From: Allosediminivita sp964397775
Lineage (GTDB): Bacteria; Pseudomonadota; Alphaproteobacteria; Rhodobacterales; Rhodobacteraceae
Assembly (NCBI GenBank): GCA_964397775.1
Contig: CAYNKL010000004.1
Span: 1 to 64,000, forward strand
Direction of reading: 5' to 3'
Length of the DNA stretch: 64,000 nt
Shown here in pieces: positions 1 through 8,420 of the stretch. Under the pieces are notes generated by a model. The model had not been told where the DNA came from and did not search any database. It saw only the letters and a list, made by a program, of their open reading frames with translations. The stretch's first letter is position 1; every line of letters starts with the position of its first letter. A program made the translations under genes and the position numbers.

Positions 1-6
1 CACCCG

Positions 7-1491
7 CTACTGCAACGGCACCGAAGGGTAGAGCTCGTTCATCTGCACCGACCGCGCATCGTCCAGCATGATGCGCACATGCCGCCGCCGCATCATCCGC
101 GGCTCGGCCACGCCCACCGAATGCGCGATGGTCTCCACTTCCTTGATCACCGACTGCGCATAATAGGCGACGCGGCGGTGCTTCTCGGTGACCACCAGCC
201 CCTTCTGCAGATGCGGATCATGCGTCGTGATGCCCGTCGGGCAGGTGTTCTTGTTGCACTTCAGCGCCTGGATGCAGCCCAGCGAGAACATGAACCCCCG
301 CGCCGTGGTCACGAAATCCGCCCCCGCGCAGATCGCCCAGGCCACGTCGCCGGGGTTCACCAGCTTGCCCGAGGCCACAACCCGGATGCGCTCATGCAGC
401 CCGTAGCGGTCGCGCAAATCAACCACCCGCACCAGCGCCTCGCGCAGCGGCATCCCCACGAGGTCCATCAGCGGCATGGGCGCAGCCCCCGTGCCACCCT
501 CGCCGCCATCCACCGTGATGAAATCCGGCGCGTGCTCGGGGCCCCGCTCCTTGATCATCTCGAACAGCTCGACGTAGGGGTCCGAGGACCCCAGGCAGGT
601 CTTGAAGCCCACCGGCTTGCCCGTGACCTCGCGCACATGCGCGATCAGATCCAGCAGGTCGCCGAAATCGTCGACCTCGGCGTGGCGGTTGGGCGAGATG
701 CTGTCCTGCCCCTCGGGAATGCCACGCACCCGCGCGATCTCCTCGGTCACCTTGGCGCCGGGCAGGATGCCGCCCTTGCCGGGCTTGGCGCCCTGGCTCA
801 GCTTGATCTCGAACATGCGCACCTGTTCGTAGGCCGCGATCTCGCGCAGCTTCTCGTCCGACAGCCGCCCGTCGGCATCGCGTACGCCGTATTTCGCCGT
901 GCCGATCTGGAAGACCACGTCGCAGCCCCCTTCGAGGTGCCAGGGCGACAGCCCGCCCTCGCCGGTGTTCATCCAGATGCCCGCCGTCTTGGCGCCGCGC
1001 GACAGCGCCCGCACCGCCGGCTGCGACAGCGCCCCGTAGGACATGCCGCTGATGTTGAAGATCGACGGCGCCGCATAGGGCATGCGCGCGTGCGGCCCGA
1101 TCACCAGCGGCTCGGTCTTGGCGAACTGGTCGTCGAGCGGCGGAAAGACAGCGTTCATGAAGATCGGCGTCCCCGGCACGTTGAGGTTCCGCGTCGACCC
1201 GAAGGCCACCGTGTTCCCCTTGCCCAGCGTCGCGTCATAGACCCAGTTGCGCTGCGCCCGGTTGAAGGGCATCTCCTCGCGGTCCATGGCAAAGAAATAC
1301 TGCCGGAAGAACTCCCCCAGCGAGGTGAAAAGCCCCCGGAAACGGCCGATCACCGGGTAGTTGCGTCGGATCGCGTCGCCGGCCTGCGTGCGGTCGATGA
1401 CGAACATGACTAGCGTCGCCGCCGCCGCGACCCCCACCAGAAACACGAAGAAAAGCGCCAGATACTGCAGCGCGGCCATGGCCAATTCCAT
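7..1491 (-). CDS. FMN-binding glutamate synthase family protein, membrane-anchored
   Basis: The 494-residue product resembles the FMN-binding synthase domain of glutamate synthase large subunit (GltB) but lacks the glutaminase domain, so it is a stand-alone member whose physiological reaction is unknown. A hydrophobic segment covers about residues 5-27, followed by the FMN barrel (GMSYGALSQPA, then GEGGLSPWH). A Cys motif C-x5-C-x4-C (CIQALKCNKNTC) near residue 415 matches the 3Fe-4S ligands of GltB. I chose the start at 1491 because GGAGGAGG lies 6 nt upstream; a longer frame to 1530 has no such site. The gene reads towards the window edge and its stop is inside. The family call is firm; the substrate is not known. 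Confidence 0.9.
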   Translation of the reverse strand: MELAMAALQYLALFFVFLVGVAAAATLVMFVIDRTQAGDAIRRNYPVIGRFRGLFTSLGEFFRQYFFAMDREEMPFNRAQRNWVYDATLGKGNTVAFGSTRNLNVPGTPIFMNAVFPPLDDQFAKTEPLVIGPHARMPYAAPSIFNISGMSYGALSQPAVRALSRGAKTAGIWMNTGEGGLSPWHLEGGCDVVFQIGTAKYGVRDADGRLSDEKLREIAAYEQVRMFEIKLSQGAKPGKGGILPGAKVTEEIARVRGIPEGQDSISPNRHAEVDDFGDLLDLIAHVREVTGKPVGFKTCLGSSDPYVELFEMIKERGPEHAPDFITVDGGEGGTGAAPMPLMDLVGMPLREALVRVVDLRDRYGLHERIRVVASGKLVNPGDVAWAICAGADFVTTARGFMFSLGCIQALKCNKNTCPTGITTHDPHLQKGLVVTEKHRRVAYYAQSVIKEVETIAHSVGVAEPRMMRRRHVRIMLDDARSVQMNELYPSVPLQ

Positions 1492-1602
1492 GCAGCCTCC
1501 TCCAGATGATGTGTTGTGCCGCGTGGCCAAGACCGCCCGGCGGGCCTAGACTGTCGGCATCATGAGAAGATGGCATACGCTGCCATCACGAGGGAGGACA
1601 CC

Positions 1603-2046
1603 ATGAAAACCCTGCTCTGTGCCACCGCACTCGCCGTCGCAGCCGCCCCGGCCTTCGCCGCCGAGGCCGTCACCTACGAAACCGATCAGCCCTTCGACGA
1701 CGTCATCTTCGGGCTCGAAGCCGCCATCCTGGGCCAGGGGCTGGTGATCGACCACGTCTCGCACGTGGGCGACATGCTCGAACGCACGCGCGAGGCGACG
1801 GGCTCGGACGTGGTGCTCTTCGAGGGCGCCGACATCTACAGCTTCTGCTCGGCCACGGTCTCGCGCCAGGTGATGGAGGCCGACCCGATGAACATCGTGC
1901 ACTGCCCCTACCACATCTTCGTCATGACCCAGCCCGACACCCCCGGCGTGACCACCATCGGCTACCGCGACTTCGCCGATGCCAGCATGGACCCGGTGGA
2001 AGAACTGCTCGACACCATCGCGCGCGAGGCCATCGGACGCGAATAA
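1603..2046 (+). CDS. DUF302 domain-containing secreted protein
   Basis: This 147-residue protein begins with a clear signal peptide (MKTLLCATALAVAAAPAFA), so it is probably periplasmic. The remainder reads as a DUF302 domain (the TT1751-like fold): YETDQPFDDVIFGLEAAI is the typical opening. Two Cys residues (SFCSAT and VHCPYH) could form a disulfide or bind a ligand; this is inference. The start at 1603 is preceded by AGGGAGGA at good spacing. It lies 188 bp upstream of a second small secreted protein and shares its orientation. Function is unknown for the family. Confidence 0.85.
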   Translation: MKTLLCATALAVAAAPAFAAEAVTYETDQPFDDVIFGLEAAILGQGLVIDHVSHVGDMLERTREATGSDVVLFEGADIYSFCSATVSRQVMEADPMNIVHCPYHIFVMTQPDTPGVTTIGYRDFADASMDPVEELLDTIAREAIGRE

Positions 2047-2234
2047 GGACACGGATCCCTCCCGATCGTTCACGACATTCTCATTGGAAATCCCCGGCGG
2101 GCGCGGCTTAGGCGGGCGCCCAGTGACGTCAAGGCAACCTGAACGCGAAATCGCCTGATCCAGTGGCACCCTTCCCTGCGTAACCAGGGGTGATGTGACA
2201 AAGCACATCGCCAGAAACGCAAGGAGGAGACACC

Positions 2235-2723
2235 ATGCTTCGCAGAACCTGCCTCGCCCTCACCGCATCCGCCGCCCTCATGGCCGGCCCGGCCCTCGCC
2301 GAAAGCCACGGCATGTCCAAGGACATCGTCGACACCGCCATGGAGGCCGAGGGCTTCGAGACCCTCGTCGCCGCCGTCGACGCGGCGGGCCTTGTCGAGA
2401 CGCTCAAGGGCGAAGGCCCCTTCACCGTCTTCGCACCCACCGACGAAGCCTTCGCAGCACTGCCCGAGGGCACGCTCGACGAGCTTCTGATGGACGAGAA
2501 CAGCGACCAGCTGACCTCGATCCTCACCTACCACGTGGTGCCCGGAGCGGTGATGTCCGGTGACCTCGAAAACGGCATGGAGGTCGAGACGGTGCAGGGC
2601 GAAACTCTCACCATCATGACCGAAGGGGGCGTGACCGTGAACGGCGCCACCGTCACCACGGCCGACATCAAGGCCAGCAACGGCGTGATCCACGTCATCG
2701 ACGCGGTGCTCATGCCCGAATGA
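2235..2723 (+). CDS. Fasciclin (FAS1) domain secreted protein
   Basis: The 162-residue product has an N-terminal signal peptide (cleavage near ALAES) and one FAS1 domain. Diagnostic segments are GPFTVFAPTDEAFAALP (about residues 58-75) and the conserved YHVVPG plus a final NGVIHVIDAVLMP. Single-domain FAS1 proteins are secreted or surface-located adhesion-like proteins in bacteria. A strong AAGGAGG Shine-Dalgarno lies just upstream of the ATG. A GC-rich hairpin follows the stop. No partner gene is evident; it is probably monocistronic. Confidence 0.92.
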   Translation: MLRRTCLALTASAALMAGPALAESHGMSKDIVDTAMEAEGFETLVAAVDAAGLVETLKGEGPFTVFAPTDEAFAALPEGTLDELLMDENSDQLTSILTYHVVPGAVMSGDLENGMEVETVQGETLTIMTEGGVTVNGATVTTADIKASNGVIHVIDAVLMPE

Positions 2724-2764
2724 CCCGACCGGCGCGCGCACCCCGCGCGCCCCACGCTCCAGTT

Positions 2765-2792
2765 AGGGCGCCCGGCTTCCCCCGGGCGCCCT
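2765..2792. terminator. GC-rich hairpin between convergent genes
   Basis: An 11-bp perfect inverted repeat (AGGGCGCCCGG and its complement, 6-nt loop) sits between the stop of the fasciclin gene and the stop of the convergent exporter gene. There is no long T-run, so it may be a weak bidirectional terminator or only an mRNA-stabilising hairpin. Confidence 0.45.
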
Positions 2793-2819
2793 TGCCATGC
2801 AGGCCGCGCCCCAGCGGCC

Positions 2820-3854
2820 TCAGCCGACCAGAACCACCAGCCCCAGCGCCAGCCCCGAGATGAAGATCCACGACAGCGCCCCCAGCGCCAGCGGCCGCAG
2901 CCCCTTGGCGTGCAGCTTGCGCAGGTCCGTGCTCAGCCCCAGCGCCCCCAGCGACACCGTCAGCAAGAAGGTCGCCCCGCGCGCGACCCCGGCCGAGACC
3001 TCGCCCGGCACCGCGATCATCGAGTTCAGTGCCACCACGCCGACAAAGGCAAAGGCGAACCACGGCACCGGCACCCGGGCCTGCGTCTCGCCCGCCTGCA
3101 GCCGCCCGCGCGCCATCATGGCCAGCGACAGGATCACCGGCGCCAGCAGCAGCACCCGCGTGAGCTTGGCCACCGTGCCCGCCTGCCCGGCCGCATCCCC
3201 CAGCGCGAAGGCGCCCGCCACAACCTGCGCCACCTCGTGCACCGCCGCCCCGACCCAGAGCCCGTAGGCCTCGTGGCCCATGCCCGTGGCCCCGGCGAAG
3301 ACCGGGAACAGCACCATCGACAGCGACCCGAAGAGCGTCACGCAGGAAATCGCGTAGGCCACGTCCTCCTCGCCCGCGCGGGTCACCGTGTTGCAGGCCA
3401 CCACCGCCGAGGCGCCGCAGATCGAGGTCCCCGCCGCGATCAGCTCGCCCAGTCCCCGCTCGACCCCGATCACCCGCGCCATCAGCCGCGTGAAGACAAA
3501 GGTCGCCACAAGCGAGCCCACCACAACGAACAGACCCCGCCCGCCAATCGAGCCCACCTGCGCCAGCGTCAGCTGGAACCCCAGCAGCACGATGGCCCAG
3601 CGCAGCACCCGCTTGCCCGAGAATGCCACGCCCGGCATCAGCCGGACGCCCAGCCCCACCGTGTTGCGGATCGCGATCCCCAGAACCATGGCCAGCACCA
3701 GCGGGCTCAGCGCCGCGATCCCCGACAGGCGCTGCGCCACTGTCGCCACCAGCGCCAGCGCCAGCGTCGCGGCCAGCCCCGGCAGGTGGTGCCGCAGCAC
3801 GGACCACGAGTCGGTCTCGGCCTCGAACGTCAGGGGGCGCGTCTGGTCTGTCAT
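2820..3854 (-). CDS. YeiH-family (UPF0324) putative sulfate/sulfite exporter
   Basis: This 344-residue integral membrane protein has about ten hydrophobic segments and the family signature AAGTSICGASAVVA near the middle. Members of this family are annotated as putative sulfate exporters; some are linked to taurine or sulfite handling. The start at 3854 is supported by a GGTGAGGA element upstream; an upstream Met (3902) lacks this. It is divergent from a LysR regulator with a 108-bp spacer, the classic yeiH-yeiE arrangement, so the regulator probably controls it. The exported ion is inferred from the family only. Confidence 0.88.
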   Translation of the reverse strand: MTDQTRPLTFEAETDSWSVLRHHLPGLAATLALALVATVAQRLSGIAALSPLVLAMVLGIAIRNTVGLGVRLMPGVAFSGKRVLRWAIVLLGFQLTLAQVGSIGGRGLFVVVGSLVATFVFTRLMARVIGVERGLGELIAAGTSICGASAVVACNTVTRAGEEDVAYAISCVTLFGSLSMVLFPVFAGATGMGHEAYGLWVGAAVHEVAQVVAGAFALGDAAGQAGTVAKLTRVLLLAPVILSLAMMARGRLQAGETQARVPVPWFAFAFVGVVALNSMIAVPGEVSAGVARGATFLLTVSLGALGLSTDLRKLHAKGLRPLALGALSWIFISGLALGLVVLVG

Positions 3855-3962
3855 GGTCCTCACCTTGGAAACCCGGAAATCCCCGCGCTTATCCTCCATC
3901 ACCTCCGATCAATAAAACGGAATAGAATTGTCAAACCGTTCGATGAAACTTATCAATTCGCC

Positions 3963-4868
3963 ATGACCCTCGATCAGCTCCGCATCTTCCTCAAGGTGGC
4001 CGAACAGGGCCACGTCACCCGCGCGGCCCAGATGCTCAACCTCACCCAATCCGCCGTCTCGGCCTCGCTCGCCGCGCTCGAGACCACCCATGACGTGAAG
4101 CTCTTCGACCGCGTCGGCCGCGGCATCGCCCTGACCGAGGCCGGACGCCAGTTCATCCCCTCGGCGCGCGCCGTGCTCGACCAGGCCCGCCTCGCCGCCG
4201 AGGTGCTCAACGACCTCGCGACCGAGGCGCTCGGTTCGCTGCGCCTTCAGGCCAGCCAGACGGTCGCCAACTACTGGCTGCCGCCGATCCTCGTCGCCAT
4301 GCACGAAAGCCACCCACGGATCGACCTCACGCTCACCCAAGGCAACACCGGCTCCGTTGCTGCCGCGGTGCTCTCGGGCGCCGCGGACATGGGGTTCGTC
4401 GAGGGCGAGATCACCCAGGACCGCCTCGAACGCCGCGTGGTGGCGCAGGACGAACTCGTGCTGGTCATGGCCCGCGACCACCCGCTCGCCGGGCACGAGT
4501 GCGTCACGCGGGACGACTACCTCGCCTATCCCTGGATCATCCGCGAACCCGGCTCCGGCACCCGGTCGGAGTTCGACGCCCACCTGGCCGAGATGAGGAT
4601 CGACCCGGCGCAACTCTCGGTCTTCCTCGAAATGCCCTCGAACGAGGCCATTCTCGCCGCCATCGCCGCCGGCCCCAGCCTCACCATGCTGTCGCGGCGC
4701 GCGGTGGGCGGTGCTGCCCCCGACCGCAATCTGCGCGCAATGCCGGTGACATGGGCCCGGCGCCCGGAACGGCATTTCTCGGTCCTGACCCACCCCGACC
4801 GCTACCGCACCCGCGCCCAGCAGGCCCTGCTTGCGATCCTCGACAGCCACGCCGGACGGGACCGCTGA
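3963..4868 (+). CDS. LysR-family transcriptional regulator (YeiE/CysB-like)
   Basis: The 301-residue protein has an N-terminal winged helix-turn-helix (about residues 1-60; LDQLRIFLKVAEQGHVTRAA then SAVSASLAALE) and a periplasmic-binding-protein-like effector domain (LRLQASQTVANYWLPPIL). It is divergent from the YeiH-type exporter, whose expression it is expected to control. The reading frame is open far upstream, but the ATG at 3963 starts the canonical LysR N-terminus. The Shine-Dalgarno is weak. The co-inducer is unknown, although sulfur compounds are plausible from the neighbour. Confidence 0.9.
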   Translation: MTLDQLRIFLKVAEQGHVTRAAQMLNLTQSAVSASLAALETTHDVKLFDRVGRGIALTEAGRQFIPSARAVLDQARLAAEVLNDLATEALGSLRLQASQTVANYWLPPILVAMHESHPRIDLTLTQGNTGSVAAAVLSGAADMGFVEGEITQDRLERRVVAQDELVLVMARDHPLAGHECVTRDDYLAYPWIIREPGSGTRSEFDAHLAEMRIDPAQLSVFLEMPSNEAILAAIAAGPSLTMLSRRAVGGAAPDRNLRAMPVTWARRPERHFSVLTHPDRYRTRAQQALLAILDSHAGRDR

Positions 4869-4945
4869 GCCCACCGCGCGCCCCGTTCACCCATCACGCC
4901 CCTCGCGCGCCGCTATAATGCCCCGGAAAGACCCGGAGGCCGCCC

Positions 4946-5788
4946 GTGACCGACACCATCCACGAGATTCCCCTCGATCAGATCGACGCCGAGGCCCTGC
5001 CCCGCGACCGCGCCACCCGCGACCCCGAGGCCGACCACGAGCTGCAACTCTCGATCCTCGCCGAGGGCTTGCGCCAGCCGGTGGAGCTTTTCGCCATGGA
5101 GGGCGACACGCCCTACGGCCTCATCGCCGGGCACCGCCGCCTCGCCGCCTTCCGCGCGCTGGAACGCGCCACCATCCCCGCCTTCCTGCGCCGCCCCGCC
5201 GACATTCCCGCGGCCCTCGCCGCCATGGTCTCGGAAAACGAGATGCGCGCCCAGATCAGCCCCTGGGAAAAGGGCCGCCTTGTGGTGATCTGCGTCGCGC
5301 AGGGACATTTCCCCAACGCCGACGCCGCCATCGACAGTCTCTACGCCACGCTCTCGCGGCAGAAACGTTCGCGCCTGCGCAGCCTTGTCATGGCGGTCGA
5401 GGCCTTCGACGACCGCTTCGCCACGCCCGAGCGCCTCTCGCTCGCGCGTCTCGAACGCCTCGCAAGCGCCCTCCGCGCCGGGTGGGAGGACATGCTCCGC
5501 GCCGCCCTCCCCAGCCCGCGCAGCCACAGCCTCGAAAGCCAGTGGCAGGCCATCGAGCCCGTCCTCGCCGAGGCCACGAGCCCCGAGGGCGCAGCCAGTG
5601 CGCCCGGCACCCCGAGAATGCCGCGCCGCCTTCTGAAACTCCGTCAGGGCCTGACGATCCGCCGGGAACTCACTCGAAGCGGCTGGATCCTCCGCTTCTC
5701 CGGCCCCGAGGCCAAGACCCCCGGCCTCATGGACGACGTGATGGACCACGTGGAACGCATGTTCGGAAGCGCCCCGGACGGACGCTAG
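4946..5788 (+). CDS. ParB N-terminal domain-containing protein
   Basis: The 280-residue product begins at a GTG with GGAGG 6 nt upstream. Residues about 5-90 form a ParB/Sulfiredoxin-type domain: IPLDQIDAEALPRDR, then GLIAGHRRLAAFRAL, which contains the nucleotide-binding GHRR motif. A helix-rich region follows (ENEMRAQISPWEKG). It is not the chromosomal ParB, since there is no parA neighbour, and it looks like the RepB/ParB-like proteins found on plasmids and islands. It sits exactly at the left edge of the low-GC accessory segment, so it may be the last core gene or part of the island. Its function is open. Confidence 0.8.
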   Translation: MTDTIHEIPLDQIDAEALPRDRATRDPEADHELQLSILAEGLRQPVELFAMEGDTPYGLIAGHRRLAAFRALERATIPAFLRRPADIPAALAAMVSENEMRAQISPWEKGRLVVICVAQGHFPNADAAIDSLYATLSRQKRSRLRSLVMAVEAFDDRFATPERLSLARLERLASALRAGWEDMLRAALPSPRSHSLESQWQAIEPVLAEATSPEGAASAPGTPRMPRRLLKLRQGLTIRRELTRSGWILRFSGPEAKTPGLMDDVMDHVERMFGSAPDGR

Positions 5789-5835
5789 ATCCCGGCCATC
5801 AGGCCAAAGCCGGGCGCGCGCCGGACCGTGGTTTG

Positions 5836-5866
5836 GCGCTGCCCACCTCGGGAGTGGGCGCTTTAT
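5836..5866 (+). terminator. Hairpin with T-rich tail after the ParB-like gene
   Basis: About 50 nt after the stop codon, GCCCAC and GTGGGC form a stem around a 7-nt loop, extended by GCGC on both sides with one bulge. It is followed by TTTATT. This resembles a rho-independent terminator for the preceding gene. Confidence 0.45.
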
Positions 5867-6014
5867 TCCAACCCAATCCGGGCGACCTCCGACCGCTGCC
5901 CAGCAGATACCAAGGCGCAAGACCGCAGGGACGGTCCGGCGCGCGCGGATGTAGAGAAAAGGCTCTCGGCCGGCTTTCTCCGCGCCCCCGTCTCGACGGC
6001 CGCGGTACGGGACG

Positions 6015-6051
6015 AAGCGGTCATTTACCGAACATGTTCTAATGACCGCTT
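6015..6051. repeat. Nested palindrome (11-bp arms around a 10-bp palindrome)
   Basis: AAGCGGTCATT (6015-6025) and its exact complement AATGACCGCTT (6041-6051) flank a 15-nt spacer that itself contains the perfect palindrome GAACATGTTC (6030-6039). It could fold as a hairpin or cruciform or bind a dimeric protein. No adjacent gene start explains it. Confidence 0.6.
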
Positions 6052-6229
6052 GGCGGGACGAAACTGCCGTTCGCTGCGCACAGCACGAAGGTCCGTTTCA
6101 ATCTACCGTGCCCATACAGAAGCGTCCCGCGCTTGCATGCCAGTGGATTGCGGTTTGTAGGCATTTTGTGTGGCGCATACACGCCCTGCTGAGGGTGGCG
6201 AAAGGCGCAGGGCCGGACGTTGCTAAAGG

Positions 6230-6376
6230 GTGATCGAAGATCGGATGCGCACCAACCCGCGCGACATCTGGGACCTGATGAAGAGGACCAACGGTCATGG
6301 CGATGAGCTTCCCGACTCGCAGCTCGCCGCGGCCGAGAAACTCATGTGCGGCATGGAGAGGTTTGAGGCGCGCTAA
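6230..6376 (+). pseudogene. Short ORF, probable gene remnant
   Basis: A GTG-initiated frame of 48 codons (or ATG at 6245) encodes a hydrophilic helical peptide containing NPRDIWDLMKRTNGHGDEL and AAAEKLMCGMERFEAR. The residue composition looks like real protein, but the start lacks a good ribosome site and coding-like text continues downstream in shifted frames. I read it as a fragment of an accessory gene; no family was recognised. Confidence 0.3.
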
Positions 6377-6624
6377 GGGCAGGCCTGAAAGCTCGACGAC
6401 GGCATGCCACGGGTCACGACGCTTCCCAACACCATCATCGAGTTCGCGAGGCCGTCGAAGAGCAGATCACTAAGCGCGCGGCCGCGAACGAGGCTGCACC
6501 GAAAGCGGAACCGGATCGCAGACCGGGGTATAGCGGATCCGGAGGGCCGTGCCCCCAGACGACCCGTGGGTCGCGGTCCGGACGCCGATGATCGAGGAGA
6601 GGGTCCTCAAGCAGTCGATCCCCC

Positions 6625-7397
6625 CTACCAGAGGCCCCTACTCTTCGGCTTTGGGCTCTTTCCCTTTCGCTTAGTGATCTTCTTGGCGAGCTTGTCGAGT
6701 TCTTTACTGCGATCGTCATAGACAGCGTGGAGCACCGATTGCAGAAGCTCGAAGGCGTCCAGCAGCTCCGACCTGGTCTTGGCTTGTGAGTTGAAATGCG
6801 TCGTGTCGTTGCCGACCCACTTGATCGCGATCAGGTACTCTTTAACCTCTGAGAGTCGCCCTTTGGTGTGGTGCTCGATCCGATTGTGGAGGGCAATGTC
6901 CTGCCGCTTGCCGTTCTTGGTGGTGGTCCTCTTCACCTTGGCTTCGGCCAGCATTGCCTCCACGCACCGGCGGATAGCGCTGCCGCACGCATCCGGGTCG
7001 TTCCAGAAATGGCCGAACGTGCGCACGAGTTGATCGCTGATCGCCTCGGGAAGGTTTTTGGACACCGAGAAGATCGCCGGCGGCCGCGTGAAGGTTTGCG
7101 GACTGTAGATAGTACCCAAACAACGTCCGTAGTCGTGGTCGTAGTCCTCTTCGACCGTCGTTTGCCGGCGACGACTGTCGAGCGGCCACACGCATGGCAG
7201 TCGAGAACGGCGCTGAACGTGCCGGTGTCCCACTCCGGCTCCCACGCCTCATGCGCGTGCGCCTCCTTCGACCAGGGCTCCTCGCGATCTTTCAGGGTGT
7301 CGGGCACGAGGGCGAGCGTCCCGCCGTCGCATGAGCTGCATCGCCATGCGGGGAGATCGGCGAAGGCTTCTCGGAAATGGTCTCGATTGATCGCCAC
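6625..7397 (-). pseudogene. DUF4145 domain protein, interrupted by a frameshift
   Basis: Two overlapping frames on the minus strand form one protein. The N-terminal part (7397 to about 7150, GTG start) has a zinc-ribbon-like pair, CSSCDGG and CHACGR. The C-terminal part (about 7160 to 6625) carries the DUF4145 core (SAIRRCVEAMLAE, then IKWVGNDTTHF) and a Lys-rich tail. The frames would join near 7145-7160, in a repetitive GTCGTGGTCGTAGTC-type stretch, where GKRRS of one frame meets EDYDHDYG of the other. DUF4145 occurs alone or fused to restriction enzymes. It starts 5 nt after the upstream gene's stop. A sequencing error could equally explain the shift. Confidence 0.7.
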
Positions 7398-7402
7398 GAT
7401 GT

Positions 7403-7927
7403 TTAGCCCCGGATGACGATTTCGACGTTGTTGGGCGCCACGCCGTAGTGGGCGGCCAAGCCACGCCGTGCTTCCGCGAAGGTGAGCCCATTGTCATTGC
7501 CCGGAGCCGTGCCCGCAGGCTGCACTCTTGCCCCGTCGGCGAGCGACGTGAACTCGATGCTGTCGAGATTGATGCCCAGTTCGTCCAGGGTGGTGAACCG
7601 GACGGGGTTGCGGCTCTTGCCCCATGCAGCCGGCACGTCGACCTCGGCGTAGGCGTCGAACTCGATCACGTAGCGCATACGGCCATCGGCCGTGCTCTCG
7701 TCCGTCTCGGCAATCCCGGAAATGCGGCCGACAAGGAAGGCCGTCCCGTGATCGAAGTCGTTTTGGTGCCAGTGGGCATTCTCGCGCTGGTTCCGGATAG
7801 CGACGACGTAACGTTTCTGGGTGATCCGTTCGGGAGAAGCCACCCAGTTTCCCGTCCCGCCCCGCTCGATAATCTCGTTCTTGCTACGGCTCGTAAGTAC
7901 GGCGACCGCGCTGTTGATGGTGCTCAT
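7403..7927 (-). CDS. Hypothetical protein, first gene of the DUF4145 unit
   Basis: This 174-residue soluble protein was not assigned to a named family. Its middle reads like a beta-rich PUA/EVE-type fold (RYVVAIRNQRENAHWH, then DHGTAFLVGRISGIAE; speculative). It ends in a distinct short module (TFAEARRGLAAHYGVAPNN then VEIVIRG). There is no signal peptide or membrane segment. AAGG precedes the ATG. The downstream gene begins 5 nt after its stop, so the two are co-transcribed. The context (low-GC island, next to an IS) suggests accessory or defence-type function, which is inference only. Confidence 0.7.
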   Translation of the reverse strand: MSTINSAVAVLTSRSKNEIIERGGTGNWVASPERITQKRYVVAIRNQRENAHWHQNDFDHGTAFLVGRISGIAETDESTADGRMRYVIEFDAYAEVDVPAAWGKSRNPVRFTTLDELGINLDSIEFTSLADGARVQPAGTAPGNDNGLTFAEARRGLAAHYGVAPNNVEIVIRG

Positions 7928-8420
7928 GCCTTGGTCCTTGATCGGTCATGGCGTCCCGCGCCAAGCATACAAAATAGATACTACAAGTAAGTATACAAGT
8001 ATGAAGTGTGACGGCCTGTCGCCCTACTTCGTCGCCGTTTAGAATCTACAAGGGGTGCTGCCGGCGTGCGCCCTGTCGAACCGACCGAGTAGAACGGATC
8101 GGCTGTTGCAATAGCCTCTGTACAGGCTTTCAAAACGCACCAGCGGCCACGTCTTGACCCATATTGAACACGATGCTGCATCCGAAGTGCGATCCGCCGA
8201 AGCCGACCTTCGTGTGCTCCGTAGCATCCGGTAAAGTGGGCTCGAAGCGGTCATGCGGCGACGAAGCGGGTCGGGCGCCTGGCAGGCAGCGGCGGCCGCC
8301 GCTTCCGGCCCGGAGCTGCCATTCGCTTCTTAGCCGGGCGCTGCGGCGCAGCTTCGTCGAACCGGTCATTCGTCCATCGCGCAGCATTTTCGGAGGGTGA
8401 AGGTCGGCAGAGCGGAGATG
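7928..8420. other. Intergenic stretch left of the IS, no intact gene
   Basis: This 493-bp stretch holds the promoter region of the two-gene unit and then DNA with no convincing gene. It includes GAAGCGGTCAT (8244-8254), a word shared with other non-coding parts of the island. Short open frames exist on both strands, but none has a plausible start site or recognisable product. Confidence 0.5.
7983..8001. promoter_or_regulatory. Direct repeat ACAAGTA upstream of the two-gene unit
   Basis: ACAAGTA occurs at 7983-7989 and again at 7995-8001, a 12-bp period, in the AT-rich promoter region some 55-75 bp upstream of the start at 7927. It is a candidate operator. The surrounding minus-strand text contains TTGTAT- and TATTTT-like words suitable for a promoter, not resolved further. 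Confidence 0.35.

Larger units (their letters stand above)
5789..6624. other. Gene-poor stretch with decayed coding scraps
   Basis: No convincing intact gene fills this 836-bp stretch. It holds a terminator-like hairpin, a nested palindrome (6015-6051) and short stretches of plausible but broken coding sequence on the + strand (about 6230-6590), such as REAVEEQITKRAAANEA in one frame and LPNTIIEF in another. It reads as the remains of a mobile or accessory gene. It also carries AAGCGGTCATT and TTCGCTGCGC words that recur around 10030-10085. Confidence 0.5.

Noticed and set aside
6030..6039. GAACATGTTC as a LexA box
   Set aside because: Alphaproteobacterial LexA sites are direct repeats GTTC-N7-GTTC; this is a contiguous palindrome with no SOS-type gene next to it.
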